Shown in pieces: positions 15,646 through 23,079 of a stretch of 56,485 bases of DNA. This stretch comes from Agromyces mediolanus (lineage in GTDB: Bacteria; Actinomycetota; Actinomycetes; Actinomycetales; Microbacteriaceae), in NCBI RefSeq assembly GCF_014648575.1, contig NZ_BMRJ01000001.1, forward strand, positions 1,237,447 to 1,293,931. Direction: 5' to 3'. Each line of letters starts with the position of its first letter. Positions within the stretch are counted from its first letter, which is position 1. The notes beneath the pieces are model-generated. The model did no database searches. It worked only from the letters and a program-made list of their open reading frames with translations, and was not told where the DNA came from. The position numbers and the translations under genes were made by a program.

Positions 15646-17306
15646 CGGAACACCCGCCGCATCCACATCGCGAGGCCCTCGACGGCGAGCACCGTCACGA
15701 GGATCATCAGCACGATCGCCGTGACGACGCCGTAGTTGGAGCCCTGCCCGGCGTTCAGCAGGTAGTAGCCGATGCCGCCGCCGCCGACGATGCCGAGGAT
15801 CGTCGCCGCGCGGATGTTCGTGTCGAGCAGGTAGAAGCTGTGGCCGATGATCGCGGGCGCGCCCTGCGGCAGCGTCGCGGCGGCGTAGCGCTGGAAGCGG
15901 CTCGCCCCGGTCGCGGTGATGGCCCGTTCGGGCCCGCCCTTCACCTCCTCGAGCGAGTCGGCGATGAGCTTGCCGGCGAGCCCGATGCCGCCGAAGGCGA
16001 GCGCGAGGGTGCCGGCCTGGGCACCGAGTCCGGTGATGACGATGAGCACGATCGCGAGGATCACCTCGGGCACCCCGCGGATGCCGACGAGGAGGAAGCG
16101 CGCGCCCGCCCGGGTGCCGGGGTTCGGCGCGACGTTCCGAGCGGCGAAGGAGCCGATCACGATCGAGGCGAGCAGCGTCAGCACGGCCGCCGCGAGCGCG
16201 ATGGCGATCGTCTCGAGCATCGCGCCCGACATCCGCGTCCAGTCGTAGGCGCCGAAGCTCGGCGGCCAGAACTGCGCAGCGACCGGCGGGATCTTGGCCC
16301 ACACCGTGACGAGGTCGCCCCACTGGATGTTGCAGACCGCGATCGCGCCGATGAGGAGTGCCGCCGTCACCCAGCCCCAGACCGTCGTGCGCACGCGCGA
16401 GCCCGTCCAGGGTCGGCGGGCCGCGGCCTCGACCGTGGTCGCCGCGAGCGGACCGCCGCTCGCGCGGCCGCCGTGCAGCATGGCCCGTCGCACCGCGCTC
16501 GAGATGATCTCCATGAGCACGCAGAGGGCGAACATGACGATCGCGACGCCGAGTCCGAGGGAGTAGTTCAGCGACTTGAAGGCGTGTGACATCTCGAGGC
16601 CGAGGCCGGCGACGCCGACGTAGCCGAGCACGACCGAGCCGCGCAGGTTGATGTCGTTGCGGTGCAGCACGGTCGCCACCCAGCTGGGCAGCACCTGCGG
16701 CAGGATGCCGCTCGTGAACTCCTGCAGCTTCGAGCCGCCGGCGGCGCGGACGGCCCGGCGCGGGCCCTCGTCGATCTGCTCGATGGCGTCGGCGAAGAGC
16801 TTCGAGATCATCCCGATCGAGTGGATGCCGATCGCGAGGATGCCCGGCAGCGATCCGAGCGAGAACAGCAGCACGAACACCATCGCGAGCACGACGTCGG
16901 GCAGCGCGCGGGTGAAGACCGTGATGAAGCGGGCGGCGGCGCGCCACCCGGGCCCCGGCGTCGTGTTCGACGCGGCGAGGTAGGCGATCGGCACCGAGCA
17001 GATCGCCGCGAACAGGGTGCCCGTCACGACGATGCCGAGCGTGAGCGCGGTGAGCTGGACGAGCTCGAGCGGCTCGGGAAAGCTGATCGAGCCGACCCGG
17101 GTGAAGAAGCGCTCGGCGTTGGACCAGCTCTCGAGCATCGACGGCAGCGAGATGCCGAGCGAGTTCAGGGCGAAGAGCGAGGCCACGACGAGGGCGGCGA
17201 GGGTGAGGCCGGCGGCGATCCGCTCCGGCGAGGGGCGGTGCTTCGGGGCGCGCTCGGCGACGGAGGCGGCAGTGGCGGCGTGCGGGGCGGGCGCGAGCGC
17301 GGTCAT
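15642..17306 (-). CDS. phnE: Phosphonate ABC transporter permease, tandem PhnE-PhnE fusion
   Basis: A 554-residue protein holding two complete PhnE-type permease domains. The first (about 65-275) and second (about 330-550) each have about six membrane helices. Each carries an EAA-loop-like segment ahead of its end: 'EGPRRAVRAAGGSKLQEF' in the first and 'GGPERAITATGASRFQRY' in the second. A single chain can therefore form the whole membrane channel with PhnC. Similar tandem permeases exist in other phosphonate operons. The ATG overlaps the phnC stop (ATGA). Confidence 0.92.
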   Translation of the reverse strand: MTALAPAPHAATAASVAERAPKHRPSPERIAAGLTLAALVVASLFALNSLGISLPSMLESWSNAERFFTRVGSISFPEPLELVQLTALTLGIVVTGTLFAAICSVPIAYLAASNTTPGPGWRAAARFITVFTRALPDVVLAMVFVLLFSLGSLPGILAIGIHSIGMISKLFADAIEQIDEGPRRAVRAAGGSKLQEFTSGILPQVLPSWVATVLHRNDINLRGSVVLGYVGVAGLGLEMSHAFKSLNYSLGLGVAIVMFALCVLMEIISSAVRRAMLHGGRASGGPLAATTVEAAARRPWTGSRVRTTVWGWVTAALLIGAIAVCNIQWGDLVTVWAKIPPVAAQFWPPSFGAYDWTRMSGAMLETIAIALAAAVLTLLASIVIGSFAARNVAPNPGTRAGARFLLVGIRGVPEVILAIVLIVITGLGAQAGTLALAFGGIGLAGKLIADSLEEVKGGPERAITATGASRFQRYAAATLPQGAPAIIGHSFYLLDTNIRAATILGIVGGGGIGYYLLNAGQGSNYGVVTAIVLMILVTVLAVEGLAMWMRRVFR

Positions 17307-18154
17307 CGACCCGCTCCCTCGGCGAGCGGCTCCGCGCGCTCCGGGGATGCCTCGGACGAGGCATCCGCGAGCTCCGTCTCGATGGCCTCGAGCTCGGCGG
17401 TCGCCGTCGCGACCCGGCCGTAGATCTCCATGACCTCGGCCTTGCCGAGGCCCTCGGTGGGGGTGTCGAGCACGAGGCGGCCGCCGCGCAGGCCGACGAT
17501 GCGGTCGCCCCAGGCGAGCGCGAGGTCGACCTGGTGCAGGCTGCACACGACGGTGAGCCCGGCGTCCATCGCGATCTCGCGGATGAGGGCCATGACCTGC
17601 TCGCTCGACTCGGGGTCGAGGGAGGCGACGGGCTCGTCCGCGAGGAGGATCTCCGGCTCCTGCATGAGCGCGCGGGCGATGGCCACGCGCTGCTGCTGCC
17701 CGCCGGAGAGGGTGTCGGCGCGCTGGTAGGCGCGGTCGAGGAGGCCGACCCGGTCGAGGTGGCCGAGCGCCGCGAGCTTCAGCCGGCGCGGGTAGCTCCA
17801 CAGGCCGAGGCGCGGGCCGCGGAGCCGGGCGAGCGAGCCGGTGAGCACGTTCTCCAGCACCGTGAGCGAGGGGACGAGCTCGAACTGCTGGAATACGAAG
17901 CCCACCCGGCCGCGCAGGGCGCGGAGGCGCCGGCCGCGCAGGCGCGGCACCTCCTCGCCCAGCACGCGCACCGAACCGGACGTCGGCGTCTCGAGCCCGT
18001 CGAGGTGACGGAGCAGGGTCGACTTGCCCGAGCCGGAGAGCCCGAGGAGCACGACGATCTCGCCGCGGTCGATCGTGAGCTCGACGCCCTGGAGGGCGAG
18101 CGTGCGGTCGAATCGCTTGTCGAGGTCGCGCACCTCGATGACGGGGCTGGGCAT
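17303..18154 (-). CDS. phnC: Phosphonate ABC transporter ATP-binding protein
   Basis: A 283-residue ABC ATPase. Walker A is GLSGSGKST, the signature is LSGGQQQR, and Walker B is ILLADEPVASLDP; the Q-loop is FVFQQFELVPSLTV, typical of PhnC. About 45 extra Ala/Glu-rich residues follow the nucleotide-binding domain. The start is uncertain: an in-frame ATG at 18184 adds ten residues but has no ribosome-binding site, and the ATG at 18154 has only a weak GGAACGAG. I prefer 18154 because the protein then starts just before the first strand (VIEVRDLDKRF). Confidence 0.9.
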   Translation of the reverse strand: MPSPVIEVRDLDKRFDRTLALQGVELTIDRGEIVVLLGLSGSGKSTLLRHLDGLETPTSGSVRVLGEEVPRLRGRRLRALRGRVGFVFQQFELVPSLTVLENVLTGSLARLRGPRLGLWSYPRRLKLAALGHLDRVGLLDRAYQRADTLSGGQQQRVAIARALMQEPEILLADEPVASLDPESSEQVMALIREIAMDAGLTVVCSLHQVDLALAWGDRIVGLRGGRLVLDTPTEGLGKAEVMEIYGRVATATAELEAIETELADASSEASPERAEPLAEGAGR

Positions 18155-18206
18155 GTCGGCTCGTTCCGGTTCGGTGGCGTGCATTCGGGTGCCCAGGCCG
18201 CGGGGA

Positions 18207-19130
18207 TCAGCCCTGGCACTGCTCCGCGTCGGTCTTCTTGCAGATGTCGCGGATGGTGTCGTAGTACGCGTCGTCGACGGGCTTGGTCTCGAAGAAGACC
18301 GAGCGGAAGCCGTCGGAGTCGGCGCTCGTCACGCCGGAGGCGATGATGTCGTCGATGGTCACCTCGCCGAGCAGCTCGGTGATCTGCGTCTTCAGCTCGG
18401 CCGGGAGCGAGTTCGAGACGACGATCGGGGCGCCGGGGACCATGGTCTCCGCGACGACCTTGACCTGGTCGCTCTTCGCGACCTCGCTGTCCTCGGCGAA
18501 GCCCGCCTCGCACTCGACGCCCTCGCCGACCTTGGCGACGCTGACGTCGTGCTTGCCGGCGAACACCGGGGTGAGGTCCTGCTCGGGGTCGATGCCGGCC
18601 TCGAGGAGGTTGTACGTCGGGAAGAGGTAGCCCGAGGTCGACGACGGGTCGACGAAGCAGACCTTCTTGCCGGCGAAGCCCTCGAGGTCGGTGATGTCGC
18701 TGCTCGCGGGCACGATGGCCTGCGAGTAGTAGCCGGGCTCCTGGCCCTCGGCCGTGACGATCGAGGAGATCGGGGTGATCTCGGCGCCGTTGTTCGTCGC
18801 GGTCACGTAGGTGAAGCCGGAGAAGGAGGCGACGTCGATCTTGCCGGCGACGGCGGCCTCGATGAGCGCCGCGTAGTCGGTCGACTCGTGGTACTCGACG
18901 GTCTTGCCGGTCTCCTGGGCGAGGTAGTCCATGAGCGGCTGGTAGTTGGTCTCGGTGTCGACCGAGTCGGGCACGACGCCGAACACGAGGGTGTTCGCGT
19001 CGACGGCGAAGCCGGCGGCGTCGTCGCCGGACTCGCCCGCGGAGGCCGTGCCCGAACAGGCCGAGAGGCCGATGGCGAGGGCGGCGGCGCCGAGGAGCGC
19101 GAACGCGGAGGTCGTGGTGCGGGTGATCAT
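18207..19130 (-). CDS. phnD: Phosphonate-binding lipoprotein
   Basis: A 307-residue periplasmic-type substrate-binding protein. A lipoprotein signal occupies residues 1-25 with lipobox LSAC (Cys25). The mature part begins with the PhnD-like 'LVFGVVPDSVDTETNYQPLMDYL'. Downstream, 'GKIDVASFSGFTYV' and 'VCFVDPSSTSGYLFPTYNLL' form the anion-binding loops of the phosphate/phosphite/phosphonate class. It is the first gene of the operon, with AAAGG 6 nt before the ATG and an operator-like palindrome 62 bp upstream. Confidence 0.93.
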   Translation of the reverse strand: MITRTTTSAFALLGAAALAIGLSACSGTASAGESGDDAAGFAVDANTLVFGVVPDSVDTETNYQPLMDYLAQETGKTVEYHESTDYAALIEAAVAGKIDVASFSGFTYVTATNNGAEITPISSIVTAEGQEPGYYSQAIVPASSDITDLEGFAGKKVCFVDPSSTSGYLFPTYNLLEAGIDPEQDLTPVFAGKHDVSVAKVGEGVECEAGFAEDSEVAKSDQVKVVAETMVPGAPIVVSNSLPAELKTQITELLGEVTIDDIIASGVTSADSDGFRSVFFETKPVDDAYYDTIRDICKKTDAEQCQG

Positions 19131-19191
19131 GACGGCCTTTCAGGCAGGGGTGCGGATGCTGGCGACGGCAACGCTGCCAGACCCGCAGCAA

Positions 19192-19201
19192 GGTGTATAC
19201 C
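19192..19201. promoter_or_regulatory. Operator candidate for the HutC-type GntR regulator
   Basis: GGTGTATACC is a perfect 10-bp palindrome and its core GTGTATAC fits the GT-N-TA-N-AC pattern of HutC-subfamily sites. It overlaps a possible reverse -10 (TATACA, 19199-19194) for phnD, so bound repressor would block the operon. Confidence 0.55.
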
Positions 19202-19224
19202 GATCTCGCCGCGCATTCACGAGG

Positions 19225-19273
19225 TGTTCACTCTTCTGCCGCCGAAGGTGAACAGTCGGTGTCCGGAACACCG
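19225..19273. promoter_or_regulatory. Additional inverted repeats in the phnD-gntR intergenic region
   Basis: TGTTCAC (19225-19231) faces GTGAACA (19248-19254) across 16 bp. CGGTGT (19257-19262) faces ACACCG (19268-19273) across 5 bp, about 35 bp before the regulator's -10 box. They are candidate sites for the GntR protein or a second regulator such as a phosphate-response factor. Confidence 0.35.
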
Positions 19274-19302
19274 CCGCCGTTTCGGAGGGCCGCATCGCGA
19301 AC

Positions 19303-19308
19303 TAGTAT
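19303..19308 (+). promoter_or_regulatory. -10 box of the phosphonate GntR regulator (leaderless)
   Basis: TAGTAT ends 6 nt before the GTG at 19315. No Shine-Dalgarno sequence is present, so the first GTG rather than the ATG at 19324 is the likely start. Confidence 0.55.
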
Positions 19309-19314
19309 TCCTAC

Positions 19315-20067
19315 GTGACGTCCATGGTGTACAAGGAGATCGCCGAGGAGCTGCGGCAGCGCATCGCGAGCGGGCAGCTCTCGCCCGGCGACGAGGTGCC
19401 GACCGAGGCCGAGCTCGCCGAGCGGTGGAGCACTTCGCGCGGGCCTATCCGCAACGCCCTCGCCGAACTCCGGCAGGAGGGGCTCATCGAGACGAGCCGC
19501 GGTCGGCCGGCGCGGGTCATCGAGCGCAAGGCGCACCAGGCGGTCGACGTCTCGATCCCGTTCACGCGCTGGGCGCGGGAGCTCGGCGCGGAGCCCGGCG
19601 CGGACACCCAGGAGGTCTCGCTCCGCCGCGCCGACGAGGAGCAGGCGCTCCTGCTCGGCGTGGAACCGGGCGAGCTCGTCGTGCACGTGCTCCGGCTGCG
19701 CCGGCTCGACGGCCGGCCGGCCATGCTCGAGCGGCTCAGCTACATCGAGCCCGCCGGGCGCATCCTGTTCGGCATCGACCTCGACGCCGTGTCGATCACC
19801 GAGGTGCTCGCCGAGCACGGCTTCGGCTCGAGCGACGTCGACCACGAGATCGACGCCGTCGCCGCCGACGAGCTCGACGCGGCGCTGCTCGAGCTGCCGA
19901 TCGGCTCGCCGGTGCTGCGGCTGCGGCGCATCTCCCGGGATGCCGAGGGGCGGGTGTTCGAGGCATCCGACGACCGATACCGCAGCGACCTCGTGCGCTT
20001 CACCGTGGCGGCCTCCGGGCGCGCACCGCGAGGCGAGCACTACCTGCGGCCGATTGCCGGCTCCTGA
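19315..20067 (+). CDS. GntR-family (HutC/UTRA) transcriptional regulator of the phosphonate operon
   Basis: A 250-residue repressor. The N-terminal winged helix (about 5-72) contains 'EVPTEAELAERWSTSRGPIRNALAELRQEGLI', the canonical GntR recognition region. A UTRA effector domain fills the remainder and ends 'YRSDLVRFTVAAS'. It is transcribed divergently from phnD, the standard position for a local regulator (PhnF-like). The effector is presumably the imported phosphonate or a breakdown product; that is inference. It converges with the EamA gene after 18 bp. Confidence 0.9.
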   Translation: MTSMVYKEIAEELRQRIASGQLSPGDEVPTEAELAERWSTSRGPIRNALAELRQEGLIETSRGRPARVIERKAHQAVDVSIPFTRWARELGAEPGADTQEVSLRRADEEQALLLGVEPGELVVHVLRLRRLDGRPAMLERLSYIEPAGRILFGIDLDAVSITEVLAEHGFGSSDVDHEIDAVAADELDAALLELPIGSPVLRLRRISRDAEGRVFEASDDRYRSDLVRFTVAASGRAPRGEHYLRPIAGS

Positions 20068-20085
20068 TCGGGACGGCGGCGGGGC

Positions 20086-21000
20086 TCACATCGCGAGCAG
20101 GGCGATGCCGCCGACGACGAGCGCCGAGGCCGCGAGCCGCCAGCCCGGCCGGCTCTCCCGCAGCACGATCGCGCCGAACAGGCTCACGAGCACCACGCTG
20201 ACCTCGCGCATCGGGGCGACGAGCGCGACGGGCGCCATCGTGACGGCGACGAGCACGAGGATGTACGAGAGCGGCGAGAGCGCGCCGAACAGCAGGATGC
20301 GCGGCCAGTGCCGGCGCATGACCGGCAGCAGCTCCGAGCGGCGCCGGCCGAGCATCGCCGCGTAGAGCACGATCTCGCCGAGGGTGCAGCCCACCATGTA
20401 CGCGACGGGCGGGACGGCCCACTCCCGCACCGCGTGCGCGTCCCACACGGTGTAGATCGCGATGGCGACCCCGGTCGCGAGGCCCCAGGCGATGCCCGGA
20501 TCGAGGCGGCGGCGAGGGCCCGACGTCTCGACGGCCGTTCGCGACGCGGCGGCCCCGGATGCCGCGGCACTCCCGCGTCCGCGGTCGAGCAGCCCGATGG
20601 CCACGATGCCGGCGAGGATCACCGCGATGCCGCCGAACGCGGCGGGCGAGGGACGTTCGCCGAGCACGGTCACCGCGACGATCACCGTCAGCGTCGGTCC
20701 GGTGCCGCGGGCGGTCGCGTACACCGTCGAGAGCCGGCCTCGGGCGTAGCCGCGCTGCAGCACGAGCATGTAGCCGCAGTGCAGCAGCGCCGAGACGGCG
20801 ACGCCGAGGGCGATGTCCTCGGGTCGCGCCTCGCCGAGGCCGCCGGTCGCGGGGACGAGCGGCAGCCAGACGAGCGTCGCGGCGACGGCGCCCCACCAGA
20901 GGAAGGGGATGCCGATGCGGCTGACGCCGTGGGCGAGGATGTTCCACGCCGCGTGGCAGCAGGCGGCGGCGAGGACGAGGGCGAGCGCGGTGGGCGACAT
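20086..21000 (-). CDS. EamA-family (DMT superfamily) transporter under a ykkC-type riboswitch
   Basis: A 304-residue membrane protein with ten predicted helices arranged as two five-helix EamA repeats (about 1-140 and 165-300), joined by a basic, Ala-rich linker near residues 140-165. The start 'MSPTALALVLAAACCHAAWNIL' is typical of the family. The DMT superfamily also contains the SugE/EmrE guanidinium exporters, and the leader of this gene folds as a ykkC/guanidine-I motif. The best guess is export of guanidinium or a related cation, or of a metabolite sensed by a ykkC variant. GAAGG lies 5 nt before the ATG. Confidence 0.88.
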   Translation of the reverse strand: MSPTALALVLAAACCHAAWNILAHGVSRIGIPFLWWGAVAATLVWLPLVPATGGLGEARPEDIALGVAVSALLHCGYMLVLQRGYARGRLSTVYATARGTGPTLTVIVAVTVLGERPSPAAFGGIAVILAGIVAIGLLDRGRGSAAASGAAASRTAVETSGPRRRLDPGIAWGLATGVAIAIYTVWDAHAVREWAVPPVAYMVGCTLGEIVLYAAMLGRRRSELLPVMRRHWPRILLFGALSPLSYILVLVAVTMAPVALVAPMREVSVVLVSLFGAIVLRESRPGWRLAASALVVGGIALLAM

Positions 21001-21002
21001 GG

Positions 21003-21150
21003 GGACCTTCTGCCCGTCGCGGGGCGCGACGAACCGGTCCTCCGGGCTTTTGTCCTGTCAGATGACGGCCGCCGTCGGCGGTGGCCGTGGCGCCGCTCGG
21101 ACCAGTCGGGCGGACCTCGCGGTCGACCCCGGAACCCTAGGCGCTATCGC
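21003..21150 (-). promoter_or_regulatory. ykkC-type (guanidine-I-like) riboswitch in the EamA gene leader
   Basis: Read on the reverse strand, the leader carries the ykkC consensus blocks in order: CTAGGGTTCCG (21140-21130), a hairpin GACC-GCGA-GGTC with a GNRA tetraloop (21124-21113), CTGGTCCGAG (21105-21096), GCCACGG, a GC-rich hairpin, then GGACAAAAGCCCGG (21055-21042). TCCGGG in the first block can pair with CCCGGA in the last to close P1. Downstream, GGACC (21040-21036) can pair with GGTCC at the ribosome-binding site (21007-21003) around a 7-bp hairpin. This suggests translational control. Confidence 0.87.
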
Positions 21151-21155
21151 CCTCG

Positions 21156-21161
21156 ACGCTA
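21156..21161 (-). promoter_or_regulatory. Possible -10 box for the riboswitch transcript
   Basis: Reverse-strand TAGCGT lies 15 nt before the CTAGGG block, placing transcription start just ahead of the aptamer. The rest of the gap up to 21291 shows no other feature. Confidence 0.35.
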
Positions 21162-21291
21162 GCAGCGGGCAGTCGCCGCGCGGGGGCGAAGCGGCGGCGC
21201 ATGTCGACGGTTCATCTGGAATTCGTCTCGGTGGGCCGCTCCGACGGGGCGCGCGGGTGAACGAACGGTGCTCAGCCGAATGCCGGGCCGC

Positions 21292-21804
21292 TCAGTCGAC
21301 CCCGAAGGTGCGCTGCACGAGCATCTGCACGTCGCGGTCGATCCCGTCGATGCGGTGCCCGACCGCGTCGAAGCGGGCGTCGACGGCCTCGAAGCGGGCC
21401 CGCATCTCTTCGCGCACACCGCTGAGTTCGGCGCGGAGCGTGCCGATCTCGCCGTGGAGTTCGCTGCGGAGGGTGCTGATTTCGCCGCCGAGTTCGCTGC
21501 GGAGGGTGCTGATTTCGCCGCCGAGTTCGCTGCGGAGGCTGTTGATCTCGCCGCCGAGTTCGCTGCGGAGGCTGTTGATCTCGCCGCCGAGTTCGCTGCG
21601 GAGGCTGCCGATCCCGCCGTGGAGTTCGGCGCGGAGGCCGCCGGCCTCGCCGTGGAGTTCGCTGCGCACGCCGCCGATCTCGCTGCGGAGTCTGCCGATC
21701 TCGGCGCGCAGCACGCGGACGAACCCGACCGACACGATCGTGAGCATGCCGAACATGAGGGTCGTGAACACCCCCAGCATGGTCCACACCTGCGCCTCGG
21801 TCAT
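21292..21804 (-). CDS. Membrane-anchored hendecad-repeat coiled-coil protein
   Basis: A 170-residue protein with one N-terminal membrane helix (about 8-32), then a long cytoplasmic or extracytoplasmic rod. Residues 47-134 are eight 11-residue units of the form RSELGGEISTL (variants RAELHGGIGSL, RSELHGEIGTL). The C-terminus then degenerates into 'MRARFEAVDARFDAVGHRIDGID'. Eleven-residue periods indicate a right-handed coiled coil or amphipathic helix rather than a classic heptad coil. No enzyme motif is present. The ATG at 21804 has AAGGGG 5 nt upstream; a GTG two codons earlier has no spacing. It is downstream of purQ but probably has its own promoter. Confidence 0.8.
   Translation of the reverse strand: MTEAQVWTMLGVFTTLMFGMLTIVSVGFVRVLRAEIGRLRSEIGGVRSELHGEAGGLRAELHGGIGSLRSELGGEINSLRSELGGEINSLRSELGGEISTLRSELGGEISTLRSELHGEIGTLRAELSGVREEMRARFEAVDARFDAVGHRIDGIDRDVQMLVQRTFGVD
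21403..21666. repeat. 33-bp in-frame tandem repeats within the coiled-coil gene
   Basis: Eight 33-bp units encode the hendecads. The central four are almost identical; for example, a GAGTTCGCTGCGGAG core on the reverse template recurs every 33 bp at about 21460-21600. High DNA identity suggests recent expansion and possible copy-number variation between strains. Confidence 0.85.
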
Positions 21805-21922
21805 CTGCACCCCTTCATCGTCGCCGTTCCAGGGCCACGCTTCCAGGGCCGGGCGCGCGGAAGTGGCGCGATCGCTACTCGGTGGAGCAGCGGGCGTGAG
21901 GTACGACTGGGGAGGAGGGGCG

Positions 21923-22621
21923 TCAGGCCGCGGCGAGGGTGCGCTGGATGACGCTCGTGAAGAAGCGCAGCCCGTCGACGCCGGAGCGCATCGCGGCGGC
22001 GGTGTCGGGGCCGAAGCCGGGCTCGACCGCGTGCTCGGGGTGCGGCATGAGGCCGACCACGTTGCCGCGCGCGTTCGTGATGCCGGCGATGTCGCGGAGC
22101 GAGCCGTTCGGGTTCACGTCGACGTAGCGGAACGCCACGCGCCCCTCGCCCTCGAGCCGGTCGAGCGTCTCGTCGTCGGCGATGAAGCCGCCCTCGCCGT
22201 TCTTCAGCGGGATGGTGATCTGCTCGCCGGCCTCGAACTCGGCGGTCCAGTCGGTCGAGGCGTTCTCGACCCGGAGCACCTGGTCGCGGCAGATGAAGGA
22301 GCCGTGGTCGTTGCGGATCAGGCCGCCCTCGAGCAGGTGCGCCTCGGCCAGCATCTGGAAGCCGTTGCAGATGCCGAGCACGGGCATGCCGCGGTTCGCG
22401 GCATCCACGACCTCGGTCATGATCGGCGAGAGCGAGGCGATCGCGCCGCAGCGCAGGTAGTCGCCGTAGCTGAAGCCACCGGGCAGGATGAGGGCGTCGA
22501 CGCCCTCGAGGTCGTGCGAGCCGTGCCAGAGCGCGACGGGCTCGGCCCCCGCGAGCCGGACCGCGCGCTGCGCGTCGCGGTCGTCGAGCGAGCCGGGGAA
22601 GGTGATGACGCCGACGCGCAT
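21923..22621 (-). CDS. purQ: Phosphoribosylformylglycinamidine synthase subunit PurQ
   Basis: A 232-residue class I glutamine amidotransferase supplying ammonia to PurL. The nucleophile is Cys85 (LGICNGFQ) and the catalytic dyad partners are His194 and Glu196 (MPHPEHAVE). The N-terminus [16 protein letters not shown] is characteristic of PurQ. The start at 22621 lies 4 nt after the purS stop, so the two are co-translated. The PurL subunit is encoded about 15 kb upstream in window coordinates. Confidence 0.97.
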   Translation of the reverse strand: MRVGVITFPGSLDDRDAQRAVRLAGAEPVALWHGSHDLEGVDALILPGGFSYGDYLRCGAIASLSPIMTEVVDAANRGMPVLGICNGFQMLAEAHLLEGGLIRNDHGSFICRDQVLRVENASTDWTAEFEAGEQITIPLKNGEGGFIADDETLDRLEGEGRVAFRYVDVNPNGSLRDIAGITNARGNVVGLMPHPEHAVEPGFGPDTAAAMRSGVDGLRFFTSVIQRTLAAA

Positions 22622-22625
22622 GGGC

Positions 22626-22907
22626 TCAGGCCTCGGCGGTCTCGTCGGCACCGAGCTCGGCGTCGCCGAAGTCGATGGCCACGACGTCCTCGATGACCGA
22701 ATTCGAGAGGATCTCCTCGGCGATGGTGCGGATCTCGGCACGCACCGCCTCGTCGACCGGTCCGTCGACCGTGATCTCGAATCGCTTGCCCTGGCGGACT
22801 CCGGTGACGAGCGAGTGACCCGTGCGGTTCAGGGCGCCGGCGACGGCCTTCCCCTGCGGGTCGAGCAGCTCGGGCTTCGGCATCACGTCGACGACGATGG
22901 TGGGCAC
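22626..22907 (-). CDS. purS: Phosphoribosylformylglycinamidine synthase subunit PurS
   Basis: A 93-residue PurS protein that bridges PurL and PurQ in the FGAM synthase complex. The family patterns '[20 protein letters not shown]' and 'VRQGKRFEI' are clear, and the acidic C-terminal tail is short. Its reverse-strand -10 box TAGAAT is 38 nt upstream of the ATG. It is the first gene of the purS-purQ operon. Confidence 0.95.
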   Translation of the reverse strand: MPTIVVDVMPKPELLDPQGKAVAGALNRTGHSLVTGVRQGKRFEITVDGPVDEAVRAEIRTIAEEILSNSVIEDVVAIDFGDAELGADETAEA

Positions 22908-22945
22908 CTGGGACTCCGTCCGGTGTCGAGGGTGGGGATGCCTCG

Positions 22946-22951
22946 ATTCTA
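22946..22951 (-). promoter_or_regulatory. -10 box of purS-purQ
   Basis: Reverse-strand TAGAAT, close to consensus, gives a leader of about 30 nt. No -35 is convincing. Confidence 0.5.
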
Positions 22952-23013
22952 GCCGGTGCCGCGGCGCGCTCGCGCCCGAGGCGGACCGGCTTGCGGGAGG
23001 GGCATTCCGGGCG

Positions 23014-23031
23014 TACTATTCCGGGCGGAAT
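23014..23031 (+). promoter_or_regulatory. Promoter and palindromic operator of the padR gene
   Basis: TACTAT (23014-23019) is a plausible -10 box. ATTCCGGGCGGAAT (23018-23031), an inverted repeat of ATTCC/GGAAT, overlaps it and the transcription start, and the half ATTCCGGGCG is repeated at 23004-23013. This is a natural site for PadR autorepression. Confidence 0.5.
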
Positions 23032-23079
23032 AGATGTCCGGCGAAGCTCGCGCCGAGCTCGCAGCGAGAGGAGGACCGG

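Noticed and set aside
21403..21666. CRISPR-like array
   Set aside because: The 33-bp units are contiguous without unique spacers and translate in one frame as 11-residue repeats. No cas genes are present.
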